The position numbers were made by a program, and so were the translations under genes. This document shows, piece after piece, positions 1-8,999 of a DNA stretch of 44,773 nt (position 1 is the first letter of the stretch; each line of letters opens with the position of its first letter). Source of the DNA: Paenibacillus sp. JCM 18996 (GTDB taxonomy: Bacteria; Bacillota; Bacilli; Paenibacillales; NBRC-103111); assembly GCA_001313085.1 (NCBI GenBank), contig BBFE01000033.1, positions 1 to 44,773 on the forward strand, in the 5' to 3' direction. The notes under the pieces are model-generated. The model was given only the letters and a program-made list of their open reading frames with translations. It ran no database searches and was not told the origin of the DNA.

Positions 1-195
1 GAAACAACAAGGGAAGCGGGTTGTGCATTTATCCGCAATCCCGCTTCTCAAAAATTAAAATTGATTTTATACAAATTGGGTGGGGGAGTAGGCTTTGTTT
101 CCCTACTTTCCCTAATAAATTTAAGGAGCAATTCATATCAACAATAACAAGCGGAATGGCGAAAATTTCATTATTAAATCGCAAAGGTTGGCGGG

Positions 196-389
196 ATGGC
201 TGATGTTGAACGGGCAAAAAACTCCATAATAAGAAAGTCTCAAACGTTGGGAGTAAGTATCTTTTTTTCAGCTGCAACGAACAATTTTTTTCAGATTTGA
301 TTGATGAATGTAAAACCAGAAAGGGGATAAGTGAGCAAAACCAAAAGTACGAAAACAAATGTAGAAGAGGTCAGCAAACGTTTAATTGA
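196..389 (+). CDS. Possible small protein overlapping the primase start
   Basis: An ATG at 196 opens a frame that reads MADVERAKNSIIRKSQ and, if the T runs near 251 and 282 are each adjusted, continues to a TGA at 389. It would overlap the start of the primase-like gene at 331. No family is recognised and no good ribosome binding site is visible. It could equally be chance reading frame in AT-rich DNA, so this is a weak call. Confidence 0.2.
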
Positions 390-878
390 TTTATATTTCG
401 TTCAGGCACAAAAGTATCTTGTACAAACCAAAAAAAGCCGAATACATAACGTGTGATACGAAGAAAAAAAACTGCTAAAGGTAACAAAATTCATCCAGTA
501 TGTGATTGGCAGATTATTAACCACTTAAAATACAAACACACATTAGGTGCATACGGTGGAGTTTTCAAAAAACAAATTCATTTGCTTTGACGTAGATTTT
601 CATGACCCACAAATTGCGAAATGGATTACATATAAGGTTGCAAATGCTCTTGATGAATTAAGGATTGATCAATATTACATAAGTTTTAGCGGCGGTAAGG
701 GTTATCATATTGAACTGTTTTTTTGAAGACTTGATCTTACTCGATAACGCTAAAAAAATTCTTTGAACTTGTATTGTCTAAAGCCGATGTTCGACGACAC
801 TCTAACGAAGCCAATAAAGTAGAGTTTCGAGTAACAGACCGTCAGGGTGTAAATGGGTTAAATATCGTCAAACATTAA
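331..878 (+). pseudogene. Archaeo-eukaryotic-type primase (AEP) fragment, broken
   Basis: The likely start is GTG 331 behind AAGGGG. Rejoining the frames at the A/T runs near 430, 465, 570 and 718 gives a protein with DLYFVQAQKYLVQ, then FICFDVDFHDPQIAKW, then YYISFSGGKGYHIELFF, then KVEFRVTDRQGV. The acidic FDVD strand and the SGGKGYH segment are the metal-binding and nucleotide-binding signature of AEP-superfamily primases found on plasmids, phages and integrative elements. The gene stops soon after VTDRQGV, where it runs directly into the tail of a recombinase, so the C-terminal part is missing. It is AT-rich like the rest of the first 9 kb. Family assignment is by motif only; the exact subfamily (for example TOTE-type) is a guess. 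Confidence 0.6.
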
Positions 879-886
879 CGAAAGAG

Positions 887-1156
887 ATGTATTGCGATTC
901 ACCTTATCTATTCGTTTCAGAGCGTACTGGTAAGCTTGGAGCAAGAGGAATCCAAGTTATGTTAGATAAATATGCTGAACTAGCACATATGGATAATATA
1001 ACTCCTCACAGATTGAGACATTCATTTTGTAAAAAACCTTGCCAATACCGGAGTTCTGTTATAAGACGACTAGCTAGACATGAGAATATACAAACAACAG
1101 CAATTTACGTTGATTCATCACAAAAGGAACAAATAGATGCATTGAGAAGAATGTAA
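887..1156 (+). pseudogene. Tyrosine recombinase/integrase, C-terminal fragment
   Basis: The 89-residue frame carries the C-terminal catalytic half of a XerC/D-type tyrosine recombinase: TPHRLRHSF supplies the second catalytic Arg and following His, RLARHEN the third basic site, and TTAIYVDSS the nucleophilic Tyr. The N-terminal DNA-binding domain and the first catalytic Arg are absent. The coding sequence fuses upstream to the primase fragment with no spacer, so two genes have been joined by deletion. A local frame disturbance lies at KKPCQYRSS, where relatives normally read like KNLANTG. It cannot be an active integrase as it stands. It fits the remains of an integrative element together with the AEP fragment and the later attachment-like sequence. 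Confidence 0.75.
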
Positions 1157-2028
1157 GATGTGAAGAAGGAGTCAATGGAATTACAAACACTATTCTAAAA
1201 AACCATTCGGTTATCGATAACAATGTTTATGCATATCGCTTAAACCTTGATTTATAAGGGTTCTTTTTTTTAATTTTTTTTATGACTCGACTTTGGTCTT
1301 TTCCTATATTAAACATACATGTATCAAAGATTAAAGAGCAAATAGCCTTTATTTATAAGGGTGTAACGCTTCACGACGATGTGGTGTTACGATTGAATTT
1401 TTTATACATTTTATGTATATTCAAGTGAAGCTTATAATGAATAATAGTGAAAAAATCCTTATTCTACAAGAGTTTTAACTTATTGATAAAAAAAACCCTC
1501 AATGTATAATATGCATAAATTTAAAGCTCAATTTTTTTGCCTAATCCAATCGCATATTAACAATCTTGTCAGATTACGTCACTTATTTACATTAAAGTAT
1601 TAACGATTTATTGCTGTAACACATTATCGCTTTAAATATTTTAATATTTCTTTCACCTGTTAACACAAATTCTAATAAAACATGTCTTGATGAACCTGAA
1701 GTTCCAGGTCGATGCTCCATTTTGTTGTTGAATCATTTTCCCGGTAACTATTGCATTGACATATTGATGAGGGAGTCTAACACATGGCATCAACATAACG
1801 TTGAAGATGCTGATTGGAAACTTCTTATCATTTCCACCTGTTAAATTATTAAGCACTTGTTATTATTCGATTGTACATTAGTATTGGACTATGTACTGGT
1901 ATTGGACATTATATAGAGGTGAAAGCACGTAGGTTTCATTTCTTAGGTCAAGGGTAATAAATAACTGCTCATTATTTCAGGTTATGTAACGAAAATATTG
2001 TTTATTTACTATTTCTTTAGTTAGAACA
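1157..2028. other. AT-rich stretch without recognised genes
   Basis: No frame here has a convincing start, codon pattern or family resemblance. It contains a short perfect palindrome TTATCGATAA near 1212, two copies of ATTTATAAGGG (near 1246 and 1349; a third lies near 4744), and a GCTTCAC/GTGAAGC inverted pair between about 1369 and 1430. A 67-codon minus frame at 1653-1856 looks like chance. Confidence 0.5.
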
Positions 2029-2042
2029 AGGAGGCGATATTT

Positions 2043-2416
2043 GTGGATTGGAAAATTGTTGGGGTATTTAACACGGAATACGATGCGATTAAAGCGCTTG
2101 ATGATTTGAGGATCCGGGGATATCATTCCGATCATATTTTCTTAGTAGGGAAAGAAAAAAAATCTGAAAAAAACATTCCGGTTACAAAGATTCAAGAAGT
2201 GATTATTAGTTGGGAAAAAAATTTCATTATCTAAACGGTATTGACCTTCCCAGATGCGAAGTAAGACAATACCGAAATTTTGTAAGTCGTGGAAAAAAAA
2301 TGCTATTGTTAGTTAATACAAAAGCAAGAGATATTAATGATATCGACAATGTGTTTCAGACGAATCACGTGCTAGCTGGCGGGCAATTTCTTTGTTTGCA
2401 AAAGCAGATACAATAG
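2043..2416 (+). CDS. General stress protein 17M/YflT-domain protein, frameshifted
   Basis: The start is GTG 2043, seven or so bases after a strong AAGGAGGCGAT. The first frame reads DWKIVGVFNTEYDAIKALDD followed by LRIRGYHSDHIFLVGK, the typical beginning of the small YflT-domain (heat-induced stress protein) family, whose members scan for changes in an input through an alpha/beta fold and are usually sigma-B regulated in Bacillus. A frameshift in the A run at 2214-2220 breaks it; the rest continues to 2416 with GIDLPRCEVRQYRNFVSRGK and ends near GGQFLCLQKQIQ. Full length would be about 123 residues. No partner gene lies next to it. The cellular role of the family is not well defined. Confidence 0.65.
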
Positions 2417-2498
2417 AAAGTTAACCATAAATTTAATACTGCATTTCAAAAAAGTTCACGACCTGTGCCTACTTGAAATTGTTCTTGCACGCTCAGAT

Positions 2499-2814
2499 TC
2501 AACAAAGAGATGGGCTGCGTGAAGTCATAGCCAAGGAACCAGCGATACGCCAATTCGTTTCGATCTCTCTGATCGTCTGACGCATGGAGCGGATTCCGAA
2601 GAGGTACTGAATGAGCACAATTTTGATGAGCACAAAGGGGTCGACGCTCGGACGTCCCGTTTCTGCACTATATTTATCTTGAACCAAATCATAGATGAAA
2701 CTTAAGTCAATAGCATTTTGAATTTTGCGAACCAAATGATTTTTTGGAGACCAGTTCGTCCAACGAATTAACGGAAACCTGAAACCGGTCTTCGTAAATG
2801 TTCTTACTCAGCAT
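2499..2814 (-). mobile_element. IS1182-type transposase remnant, N-terminal part only
   Basis: Read from the minus strand, ATG at 2814 begins MLSKNIYEDRFQVSVNSLDE and, after a frameshift in a T run near 2740, continues LVRKIQNAIDLSFIYDLV, then KYSAETGRPSVDP and VLIQYLFGIRSMRQTIREIE. This is the conserved N-terminal region of IS1182-family transposases. Homology disappears after a block resembling LAYRWFLGYDF near 2510, so the DDE catalytic domain is missing. No inverted repeats are visible. It is a dead insertion-sequence remnant. Confidence 0.8.
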
Positions 2815-2903
2815 CTCCCATTCCTCAATTCACCGTTTTCCTTATCTATACGACAAATAAGCCAGTAGATCCTGCTCCTCGCGGAACTTTGTCTACAGGC
2901 TGA

Positions 2904-2918
2904 TATGTATAATACATA
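2904..2918. promoter_or_regulatory. Palindromic operator in front of the MarR gene
   Basis: TATGTATAATACATA is a perfect 15-bp palindrome containing a TATAAT -10-like hexamer at 2908-2913. It lies about 60 bp ahead of the MarR-type start at 2977. MarR proteins commonly repress their own promoter through such palindromes; the assignment to this regulator is inferred from position. Confidence 0.5.
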
Positions 2919-2976
2919 CATCTTCAGGAAATTATTATGATGTTGCATTTACAACTAGAAGGAGGAATCATACACT

Positions 2977-3483
2977 GTGAACGATCATTTAAAAAAAGCA
3001 AATGGTATTAACGATTAGAGCGTTATATTTCTCCATACTCGAGGAATGGTCCGTTGGTGGAAAGATCACATAATCTTTCTTCTGCACAACAACACATTCT
3101 TTTTTATTTTATCATCGAGTGACGAGCCTCTGACAATAGGTGAAATAAGTAAACTAGGTTCTTGGCATAAATCTACAGTAACGAGGCTGTTACAGCCATT
3201 AATGCGAGAAGAGTACATAATGATTAAAAAAATGGAAATGGTAAATACAAATATGTTTCGCTAACCGAGATGGGAAAACAAAAAAATTAAAGAAATTGGC
3301 TCTAGGTGTAATGTGGAAGGATGATGATTTCCCTTTCAATTTCACAGGTCTTGATAATAAATCGCTTGAAAAAAAATTTCTGCAAGTTGGTATGAGGATG
3401 CTGGAAAACAAAAAAAAGGTAAGTGTTTTACTCAATGGTTAAATGAATCGGAACCAAAAGCTATATCTATGGCTTTGAGATAA
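2977..3483 (+). CDS. MarR-family transcriptional regulator, frameshifted
   Basis: GTG 2977 follows AGAAGGAGG. Rejoining several frames (breaks near 2992, 3050, 3105, 3228 and 3290) gives IRALYFSILEEWSV, SHNLSSAQQHILFY, then EPLTIGEISKLGSWHKSTVT and RLLQPLMREEYI, then KYKYVSLTEMGKQK. That is the winged helix-turn-helix of the MarR family: recognition helix around HKSTVTRLL, then the wing with LTEMG. The C-terminal dimerisation part runs to AISMALR and stops at 3483. Length (about 165 residues) is normal. The palindrome at 2904-2918 is a plausible autoregulatory site. The ligand and target genes are not apparent; the membrane protein downstream starts 38 bp later and could be co-transcribed. 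Confidence 0.7.
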
Positions 3484-3520
3484 AATGAATCTGAAGACGA
3501 ATCGAGGTGAGGTCAATTAA

Positions 3521-4105
3521 ATGTCTGATAAGGGGATTTACTTTAACAAGGCAAATGAACTGTATGACAGAATTGCCGCTATACACGCTGAAAAAAAAGG
3601 CGTTTTGGATGGAGAATGTCCTTTTCACTTGGCAATGGTGGTTCGGTGTCACATTAACGGTGATCCCATGAATTATTTGGCTATTATACATATGAAAAAA
3701 AAGGATATGCGGTTCGATTGTTTGCATCTGGTGCTTTCGTTATGGCTATTAGTTCTTGGTTGGACTATATCGGAGTCGCGCTTGGGCTATGGCATTATAA
3801 CTATGATGTTATTCCATTGCTGCCCGCTTTTGTACCTTGGGATTTCACATTAATTCCAATATGTATCATGGCCTCAATTCAGTTAAAACAGCATGTACAT
3901 CCATTTATAAAAGCAGTTATTTTTTGCCGGATTAAGTGCATTTATTGGAGAACCATTCTTCCATTGGATACGAACGTATGATCCTGAGGAATGGAAATAT
4001 ATATACTCGTTTCCCATCCTAATCGTGATTTATATGATTGCACATTTCATAAGTTCAAAAGACAAGCTAAAACGAACATTATTAACCCAAAGAGACCCTG
4101 TGTAG
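3521..4105 (+). CDS. CBO0543-type multi-pass membrane protein, frameshifted
   Basis: The frame starts at ATG 3521 (MSDKGIYFNKANELYDRIAA) and is broken at A runs near 3590 and 3696 and a T run near 3918. Rejoined, it reads LFASGAFVMAISSWLDYIGV, then LWHYNYDVIPLLPAFVPWDF, then a strand resembling AFIGEPFFHWIRTYDPEEWK and IYSFPILIVIYMIAHF. Hydrophobic segments separated by Trp/Pro-rich turns and an EPFFHW block match the CBO0543 family of small Bacillales membrane proteins, whose function is unknown. Stop at 4105. It lies just downstream of the MarR gene and may be its target. Confidence 0.6.
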
Positions 4106-4132
4106 AGGGTCTCTAGCCCTAATTACAGGGCT
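4091..4132. terminator. Pair of hairpins between convergent genes
   Basis: AGAGACCC(8 nt)GGGTCTCT at 4091-4114 is followed at once by AGCCCT(6 nt)AGGGCT at 4115-4132. They lie between the convergent membrane-protein and resolvase genes and overlap the ends of both. There is no long T tract, so termination strength is uncertain. Confidence 0.5.
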
Positions 4133-4638
4133 TCTCTTGTTTGATTACGTTCCTTCAGCGCTCTATACAATGTCGGTTTCATAATTCCTGTTGCATCAAT
4201 GATTTCTGCAACTGAATGAGTATTTGTATCATAAAGCTTCAAAGCCTTATTTATTATCTTTGAATCGGTCTTAGGTCTTCCTCCATTACGTCCTCTTGCT
4301 CTAGAAGCAGATAAACCTGCTTTAGTTCTTTCAATAATCATTTCACGCTCTAATTCAGCAATTACACCAATCATTTTAAACATCGCCCTTCCAGTTGGTG
4401 TTGTCGTATCTAATCCATCACATATACTGACTAATTCAACTCCAAGTTGAGTCATTTGTTCATATACCTCAATTAGCTTCTTAGTTGAACGTGCCAAACG
4501 ATCAAGCTTGTAAACAACGAATACGTCACCTTCTCTTAAAGAGTCTAAAGCACGTTGTAATTCCTTACGATCATCCTTTGCTCCACTCGCTTTCCCTGTA
4601 TAGATACGCTCACACCCTGCATTATTTAGTGCATCCAT
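4123..4638 (-). pseudogene. Serine resolvase/invertase lacking its N-terminus
   Basis: The 171-residue frame matches Tn3-resolvase/Hin-type serine recombinases from about residue 25 onward: ALNNAGCERIYTGKASGAKD, FVVYKLDRLARS, TPTGRAMFKMIGVIAELERE, and a C-terminal helix-turn-helix (HSVAEIIDATGIMKPTLYRA). The expected first strand with the catalytic serine (consensus YxRVSTxxQ) is missing, and the sequence just upstream (complement of about 4640-4700) does not encode it in any frame. Without that serine the enzyme cannot cleave DNA, so this is scored as a truncated gene. Arg residues of the active site (RLAR, ERE) remain. It is probably a relic of the same mobile region as the IS1182 and integrase pieces. 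Confidence 0.8.
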
Positions 4639-4782
4639 TGTAGCTAACCATTCATTTCGTTTGTAACTTTTTTTACTTTACTGAGATAAAGCAATTTGCA
4701 CATCAAGCAACAGAGCGCTGTTGAAGGTGAAGCGATTGGTAGTATTTATAAGGGTTTTTTTAAGTAGGAGGGGGATATTTTA

Positions 4783-4905
4783 GCATCAAAAAATTTTAGG
4801 CGTGAAGTAATCCCTAATGTCTCTGCAGCTAGAAATAACCCACCAGAGAGTTACATACTTGGAGGGTTACTTTTTTTAATAAACATATTTAAGCAATTTG
4901 ATTAA
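4783..4905 (+). CDS. Possible short peptide behind a strong ribosome binding site
   Basis: AGGAGGGGG at about 4766-4774 is followed by an open frame of about 41 codons that reads ASKNFRREVIPNVSAARNN and ends with ESYILGGLLFLINIFKQFD at TAA 4905. No ATG, GTG or TTG sits at the right distance, so either a start is hidden by a sequence error or the frame is not translated. The hydrophobic tail overlaps an inverted pair TAACCC/GGGTTA followed by seven Ts, which also reads as a terminator. It converges on the next minus-strand gene. Function unknown. Confidence 0.25.
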   Translation, partial: ASKNFRREVIPNVSAARNNPPESYILGGLLFLINIFKQFD

Positions 4906-5413
4906 TTAAATTCCCACTGGAAGTATTACTTGAGAAGAGTTGACTTGCTTGGGAATATGCCGTTTGCATCAGGTTTGTGCTGTATAAAGCATTCTGTCCT
5001 AACGCTGATGGTGCAGTGTTATTGTTCATGTAAGCAAATTCACTGCTTGTCATGCTTGAAAGTTGGTCAAACGAATTCATCCAAGATGTATCTGGAGTGT
5101 TTGAAGTTAGGGATGAATTATCAACGGACATCATGCTGCTGACGATTCCGCCATCAATTTGTGAGTTGAATTGATCAATGCTTGGAAAACTGCTTGAATT
5201 ACTAATTGTTGGCTGACTAAATGGGCTATTTGCATAAGGATTTCTATACAGATAGAGATCAGTCGTATTCCCCGACACTGTTTGATTTTGAACATTAGTA
5301 CTGGTTGGGGGTGTCGAGGTATTCGTTGTACCGTTTGAACTATTATTTGAACTACTGATAAAAGGGCTGCTATATATGTAAGGACTGTAAGAAAAAAAAC
5401 TACTAATATTCAT
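4889..5413 (-). CDS. Ser/Asn/Thr-rich low-complexity protein
   Basis: The longest frame starts at 5455, but a strong AGGAGGTG lies just before the second Met, so ATG 5413 (MNISSFFSYSPYIYSS) is preferred, giving 174 residues. Composition is dominated by Ser, Asn, Thr, Gln and Tyr, with segments such as SSSNNSSNGTTNTSTPPTST and repeated SS/NN pairs, and no charged catalytic motifs, signal peptide or membrane helix. The frame is intact, unlike most neighbours. No family is recognised. Such composition occurs in spore-coat-associated, prion-like or matrix proteins, but nothing here decides among these. It sits in the AT-rich region. Confidence 0.6.
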   Translation of the reverse strand: MNISSFFSYSPYIYSSPFISSSNNSSNGTTNTSTPPTSTNVQNQTVSGNTTDLYLYRNPYANSPFSQPTISNSSSFPSIDQFNSQIDGGIVSSMMSVDNSSLTSNTPDTSWMNSFDQLSSMTSSEFAYMNNNTAPSALGQNALYSTNLMQTAYSQASQLFSSNTSSGNLINQIA

Positions 5414-5774
5414 TGTCTTCACCTCCTCTCTGAAAGTAATAATAAAACTATTCATTGATTCTGCTGAAGGTTATGAATAGCTATATAATGAATATCGTCA
5501 AAAGTAAATTGATATTTTAGAATCTTACCTCACAGTTGCTGTTTTTTTTGGGGTTGTAGTCGTTGCGGCTACATACAAAAGAGCGAAGGGAAAAAATTCT
5601 TGTCTCGTCTTATCTGACCAGAAATAGGGCTTTTCTTATTCTGATTCTTCGTAGTTTAAATTAATTGAGGAACATGATATTATGAATCGTCACAAAGATA
5701 TCGTAAGTGAAAATCAGCTTTTTTACTAAGTGATTTAAAGTACAAAAAAAATATTTAAATTGAGAGAACGGAGT
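5414..5774. other. AT-rich intergenic stretch
   Basis: This 360-bp gap lies between a divergent pair of genes, so it should hold both promoters. No hairpin terminator, operator-like palindrome or coding frame is clear by eye. Confidence 0.4.
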
Positions 5775-5783
5775 TTGATTCAA

Positions 5784-6420
5784 GTGGAAGAAAACTTTGG
5801 AATTGAGAATCCTCTGGAAAAAAAGTCGAAGAAGAAGTCAAAGAACTCGAAGAAAAAAAGAGAAAAGGCATGAAAGGGAGGAGCAGAAACGAAGCAGATT
5901 TAATAATTTTGTGGCCATCACAATAAGTATTTATGCCGTTTTTTACTGCTCTTGCGGGTTTAAAGGAAAGTCAAATAACAACTGATACTTTGCTACAAAT
6001 GGATAATGCTGTTCTTTTGCAATCACAAGCATCCGATCAATGGGCATATTATCAAGCTAAAGGCATTAAAGAAGAGATCTACAAAAGTCAATCAAAATCA
6101 CTTTCCGTAACTGGAGATCAACGTTCAACAGAGATTCAGAAAGAGTTTGAAGCGAATGCAAGCCGATACGACAAAGAAAAAAAAGGATATCGAAAAGAAG
6201 GCAAATGAGCTAGAAAAAAAATCGAGAAGAAAAAAAATAGGGGAAACATCAGCGCTCGTCCATAAACATCATAGTGCTGGAATGGCGATGACTTTCCTTC
6301 AGGTTGCAATCGTTCTGGCTTCTGTATCCAGTTTATTACGAAAGAAATTTTTTGTGGTTTGGAAGCATGGGTATAGCCGCAGTCGGATTAATTTATTTGT
6401 TTCCATTACTCTTCAAATAG
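5784..6420 (+). CDS. DUF4337-type coiled-coil membrane protein, frameshifted
   Basis: GTG 5784 (an in-frame TTG at 5775 is an alternative) begins VEENFGIENPLEKK, followed by a Lys/Glu-rich coiled coil. After frame joins near 5822, 5850, 5940 and 6180, it reads FNNFVAITISIYAVF, ITTDTLLQMDNAVLLQSQAS, DQWAYYQAKGIKEEIYK, and near the end FLQVAIVLASVSSLL with a second membrane segment. The QASDQWAYYQAK block and the two-helix arrangement match DUF4337 proteins, which have a short N-terminal tail, one membrane segment, a central coiled coil and two C-terminal membrane segments. Function is unknown. Stop at 6420; a terminator follows directly. All breaks are at A/T runs. Confidence 0.65.
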
Positions 6421-6432
6421 CATTCGCTTGTC

Positions 6433-6468
6433 AAAAGCCGAAGGATACCCTCCCTTGGGCTTTTTTTC
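6433..6468 (+). terminator. Rho-independent terminator after the DUF4337 gene
   Basis: AAAGCC-AAGG pairs with CCTT-GGGCTTT across a short loop and is followed by seven Ts. Confidence 0.7.
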
Positions 6469-6617
6469 TTTGTTCCATGGAGCGGGATTATGAGGTGATG
6501 AATGTCGGATTTTATTGACTTTTAGAACTTAAATAAGTCAATAATATCAAGGAATTATCAAAGGTGATCTTTAATAAATAAGTCCGGGTTTCCCTATACA
6601 AGAAGAGGGAGTGTGTT

Positions 6618-7964
6618 TTGTTTCGGAAAAAAATAAGATAATGATATTATGTATCTTCTCTGTACTTCTTTTTTGGTTGTGATTCTCAGAAATTTAAACA
6701 ATATGTTGCAGAAGGAAAAAAAAGCTTTAGACGAAAATCGGTATCAAGATTCTATTGATGCATTTAATTTAGCACTAAAGGAAAAAAAACAATGATAGTA
6801 ACGTAGAGAAGTTACTTGATGAAGCCCGAAATAATTTAGATGTCCAAAATTATTTTATACAAAATAACAAAGACTGGGATACAGTCATAAATAAAGACCT
6901 AACTAAATTTTTTTTAGCAATCGGTAATAATAATAAACTTGCGGAAGCCGTTTCTCAACTAGAAAAAAACACTTAACGGAGTAAAAAAAATATGAAAGTA
7001 CCTGATAATGAGCAAGTCGAAAAGTATCATCAGGATTTTATTAACTGGGTTGAGAGGTATTACCAATCTAAACAAAAGTATTTAGATGGAAGTAAACAAA
7101 GAAATCTTAAGTTAATGGAAGAGGCTAATAATGAACAAAAAAAGAACTGAACAAAGAGATAACCTTATTAAGACAAAGAGCAACTGAACTTAATAAGAAG
7201 AAGAGTGATGATTCTGTTTCTAATCTAAATTTAAAAGAACCGGAGGTAAAAAAATAGTGATGAACAGTATCCAGAACCATATAAACTTGCCTTAAATCAA
7301 CTTAAACAAGGCAATATTGAAGATGTTATTAAATATCTAGATTTAACAATAACTGATTTCCCAGACAGCAATTTTGTGTATAATGCTAATTTATTAAAAA
7401 AGCATTATATATGTGTCAGAACTGACCACGAGTAGTACTTTGGCAGATATACTTTCAACAGGAGCACAAAAAAAGGAAATGTTCTGTATAAAGACGAAGA
7501 TTTCAAACTGTTAAAGAATTATGGAGATAATCTTCAAGGAGATTTTAATGAATATTCTTTGAAACTTTTTTTTGAAGCTGCGGAATATGTGATAAATTAT
7601 TATTCAGACGATAAAAAAATAGTTTAAACTTTAAAAAAAATATTTCATTTGAAAATAAATTAGGTTCGCGTGATTTAAAATCTTTTAAAAGTGTAGGTTA
7701 TCCTATTCCAAAAGAAGATGAAATTTTAGATTATAAAAAAAATCCTCGGATCATATGTTGTTTTCCTCGCTCATTACTCAAATTATAAAGGACAATAAGG
7801 TGTTGTATTCGGAATACTTTAAATATATGGGTTATGGAATTCGTGGTAACGATAAAATTTCAGCAAAAAAAATATTTTGAAAAAAAGTTATCCAACTTAC
7901 AGAGGATGATAAGTATAATAAGTCCCGATTAGATGCGGAAGATGCATTGAAGAAACTTAAATAG
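6618..7964 (+). CDS. TPR-like lipoprotein, heavily frameshifted
   Basis: A TTG at 6618 behind GAGGGAG opens a lipoprotein signal: after correcting A and T runs it reads KIMILCIFSVLLFGCDSQ, with the lipobox LFGC. The mature part continues KQYVAEGKKALDENRYQDSI, NNDSNVEKLLDEARNNLD, a Lys/Asn-rich coiled coil near 7080-7250, then QYPEPYKLALNQLKQGNIED, FPDSNFVYNANLL, DEDFKLLKNYGDNLQGDFNE, SFKSVGYPIPKEDEILDYKK and KYFEKVIQLTEDDKYNKSRL, to a stop at 7964. Helix-turn-helix units of the GKKALDENRYQDSIDAF kind resemble tetratricopeptide repeats. About ten frame breaks, all at A/T runs, hide this gene from frame-by-frame searches. It would be a membrane-anchored surface protein of about 445 residues; its role is unknown. 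Confidence 0.6.
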
Positions 7965-8163
7965 TTACAGTAAAAAACACAATGAAGTGTTGTGGTCAAT
8001 CCCCAATATAGTAGACACTAAAAAAAGCCTCTAGCTGTTTTCATAAAACGTTAATGGTTCGATAAATGTATGAAGATGATTTATTAACAAAATGCGGTCA
8101 TGAATTGGATGATGATAATTTGTTTTATGTATTGATTCAAGCATACAAAGGAGCATTATCAGT

Positions 8164-8683
8164 ATGAAATTACACTTTATTTTGCTTGGAACAGTTGTCG
8201 CGATAGCTTTGTCGGCTTGTAGTAACACGAACAAAACTACATCTGCTGTCCCTACACTAGCTAATGCAACAGAAGTTCAAAGACCCCAAGTGACTGTGAA
8301 GAATTCTGATTATGATTCGTTAGCCGTAAGTGCTTTGAGTTCAATTACTGATGTGCTACTTACATGTCAGAAGCAAATCGTTAATGCTGGTGATTTACCA
8401 GATGGTAATTTGCCAAGCGCTAAGGATTTGGTACTCGCCAAAATCAATACTACTGAATATAATTTCAAAAAAAATCGACTATGTACCTGAAGAAAGAAAG
8501 GATATACACGAATCTTTAACCAAAGCAGTAACTCCGTTCTCGACATCAAAAAATGATATTGCGTCTTATCAGAATACTGCGGCAGAAAGGAATAAGATTA
8601 ACGAAAAGCTTAAAAGCACTATGTTGCAGGTATCAACATTTATGACAAAAAAGAGACTTGATCAGGCAACAAGAAATCGATAA
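8164..8683 (+). CDS. Small lipoprotein of unknown function, frameshifted
   Basis: ATG 8164 follows AAAGGAG. MKLHFILLGTVVAIALSACS is a clear lipoprotein signal peptide with lipobox LSAC; the mature protein begins CSNTNKTTSAVP. It continues VKNSDYDSLAVSALSSITDV, DGNLPSAKDLVLAKINTTEY, breaks at the A run at 8466-8472, and goes on YVPEERKDIHESLTKAV, SYQNTAAERNKINEKLK. Stop at 8683. The mature part looks helical and soluble. It follows the TPR-like lipoprotein on the same strand and has similar AT-rich composition; the two may serve a common surface function, but nothing identifies it. Confidence 0.6.
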
Positions 8684-8956
8684 GATGAAGAAAGACCCTC
8701 TTTACCTACCTTAGCAAACAGGGGTATTCAACACACTCTCAAAGAGTGGAAGCGATAACAGCCACAAAAAATATCTTTTATTAAACCATAAAAATAACGA
8801 TAGTTCTCTATTCTTATTTGGTGGCATTTTGGTGGCAAACCAATAATAATCAAAAAAATAACCACAATGTATAATTGAGATCAACATTGTTGAGATACTT
8901 GATAATAAAGGATTGTAGGGTACGAAAAAAAATAACTTGTAACCATTACTTCTCTA
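8684..8956 (+). other. Gap with an integrase-tail-like sequence
   Basis: No complete gene is present. At about 8817-8850 the sequence TTTGGTGGCATTTTGGTGGC encodes, in either of two frames, short tails such as FGGILVAN or HFGGKP that resemble the last residues of many phage tyrosine integrases. It lies some 110 bp before a tRNA-like 3' end. This is suggestive of a decayed integrase next to its attachment site, not proof. Confidence 0.35.
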
Positions 8957-8999
8957 CGCTGGCAGCGATGAGGTCAGGGGTTCGAGCCCCTATTCTCCA
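8957..8999 (+). other. tRNA 3'-end-like sequence, possible attachment site
   Basis: AGGTCAGGGGTTCGAGCCCC followed by TATTCTCCAT matches the T arm and acceptor strand of a bacterial tRNA; one C may be missing from the stem. No D arm or anticodon arm precedes it, so this is a tRNA 3' fragment rather than a gene. Such fragments mark attachment sites of elements that integrate into tRNA genes. It coincides with the change from AT-rich to more GC-rich DNA. Confidence 0.5.

Noticed and set aside
1653..1856. 67-codon minus-strand frame
   Set aside because: No ribosome binding site, no family resemblance, AT-rich chance frame.
7990..8040. Sequence resembling an IS3-type end (CCCCAATATAGTAGACAC)
   Set aside because: No partner inverted repeat and no transposase piece nearby, so the resemblance alone is too weak.
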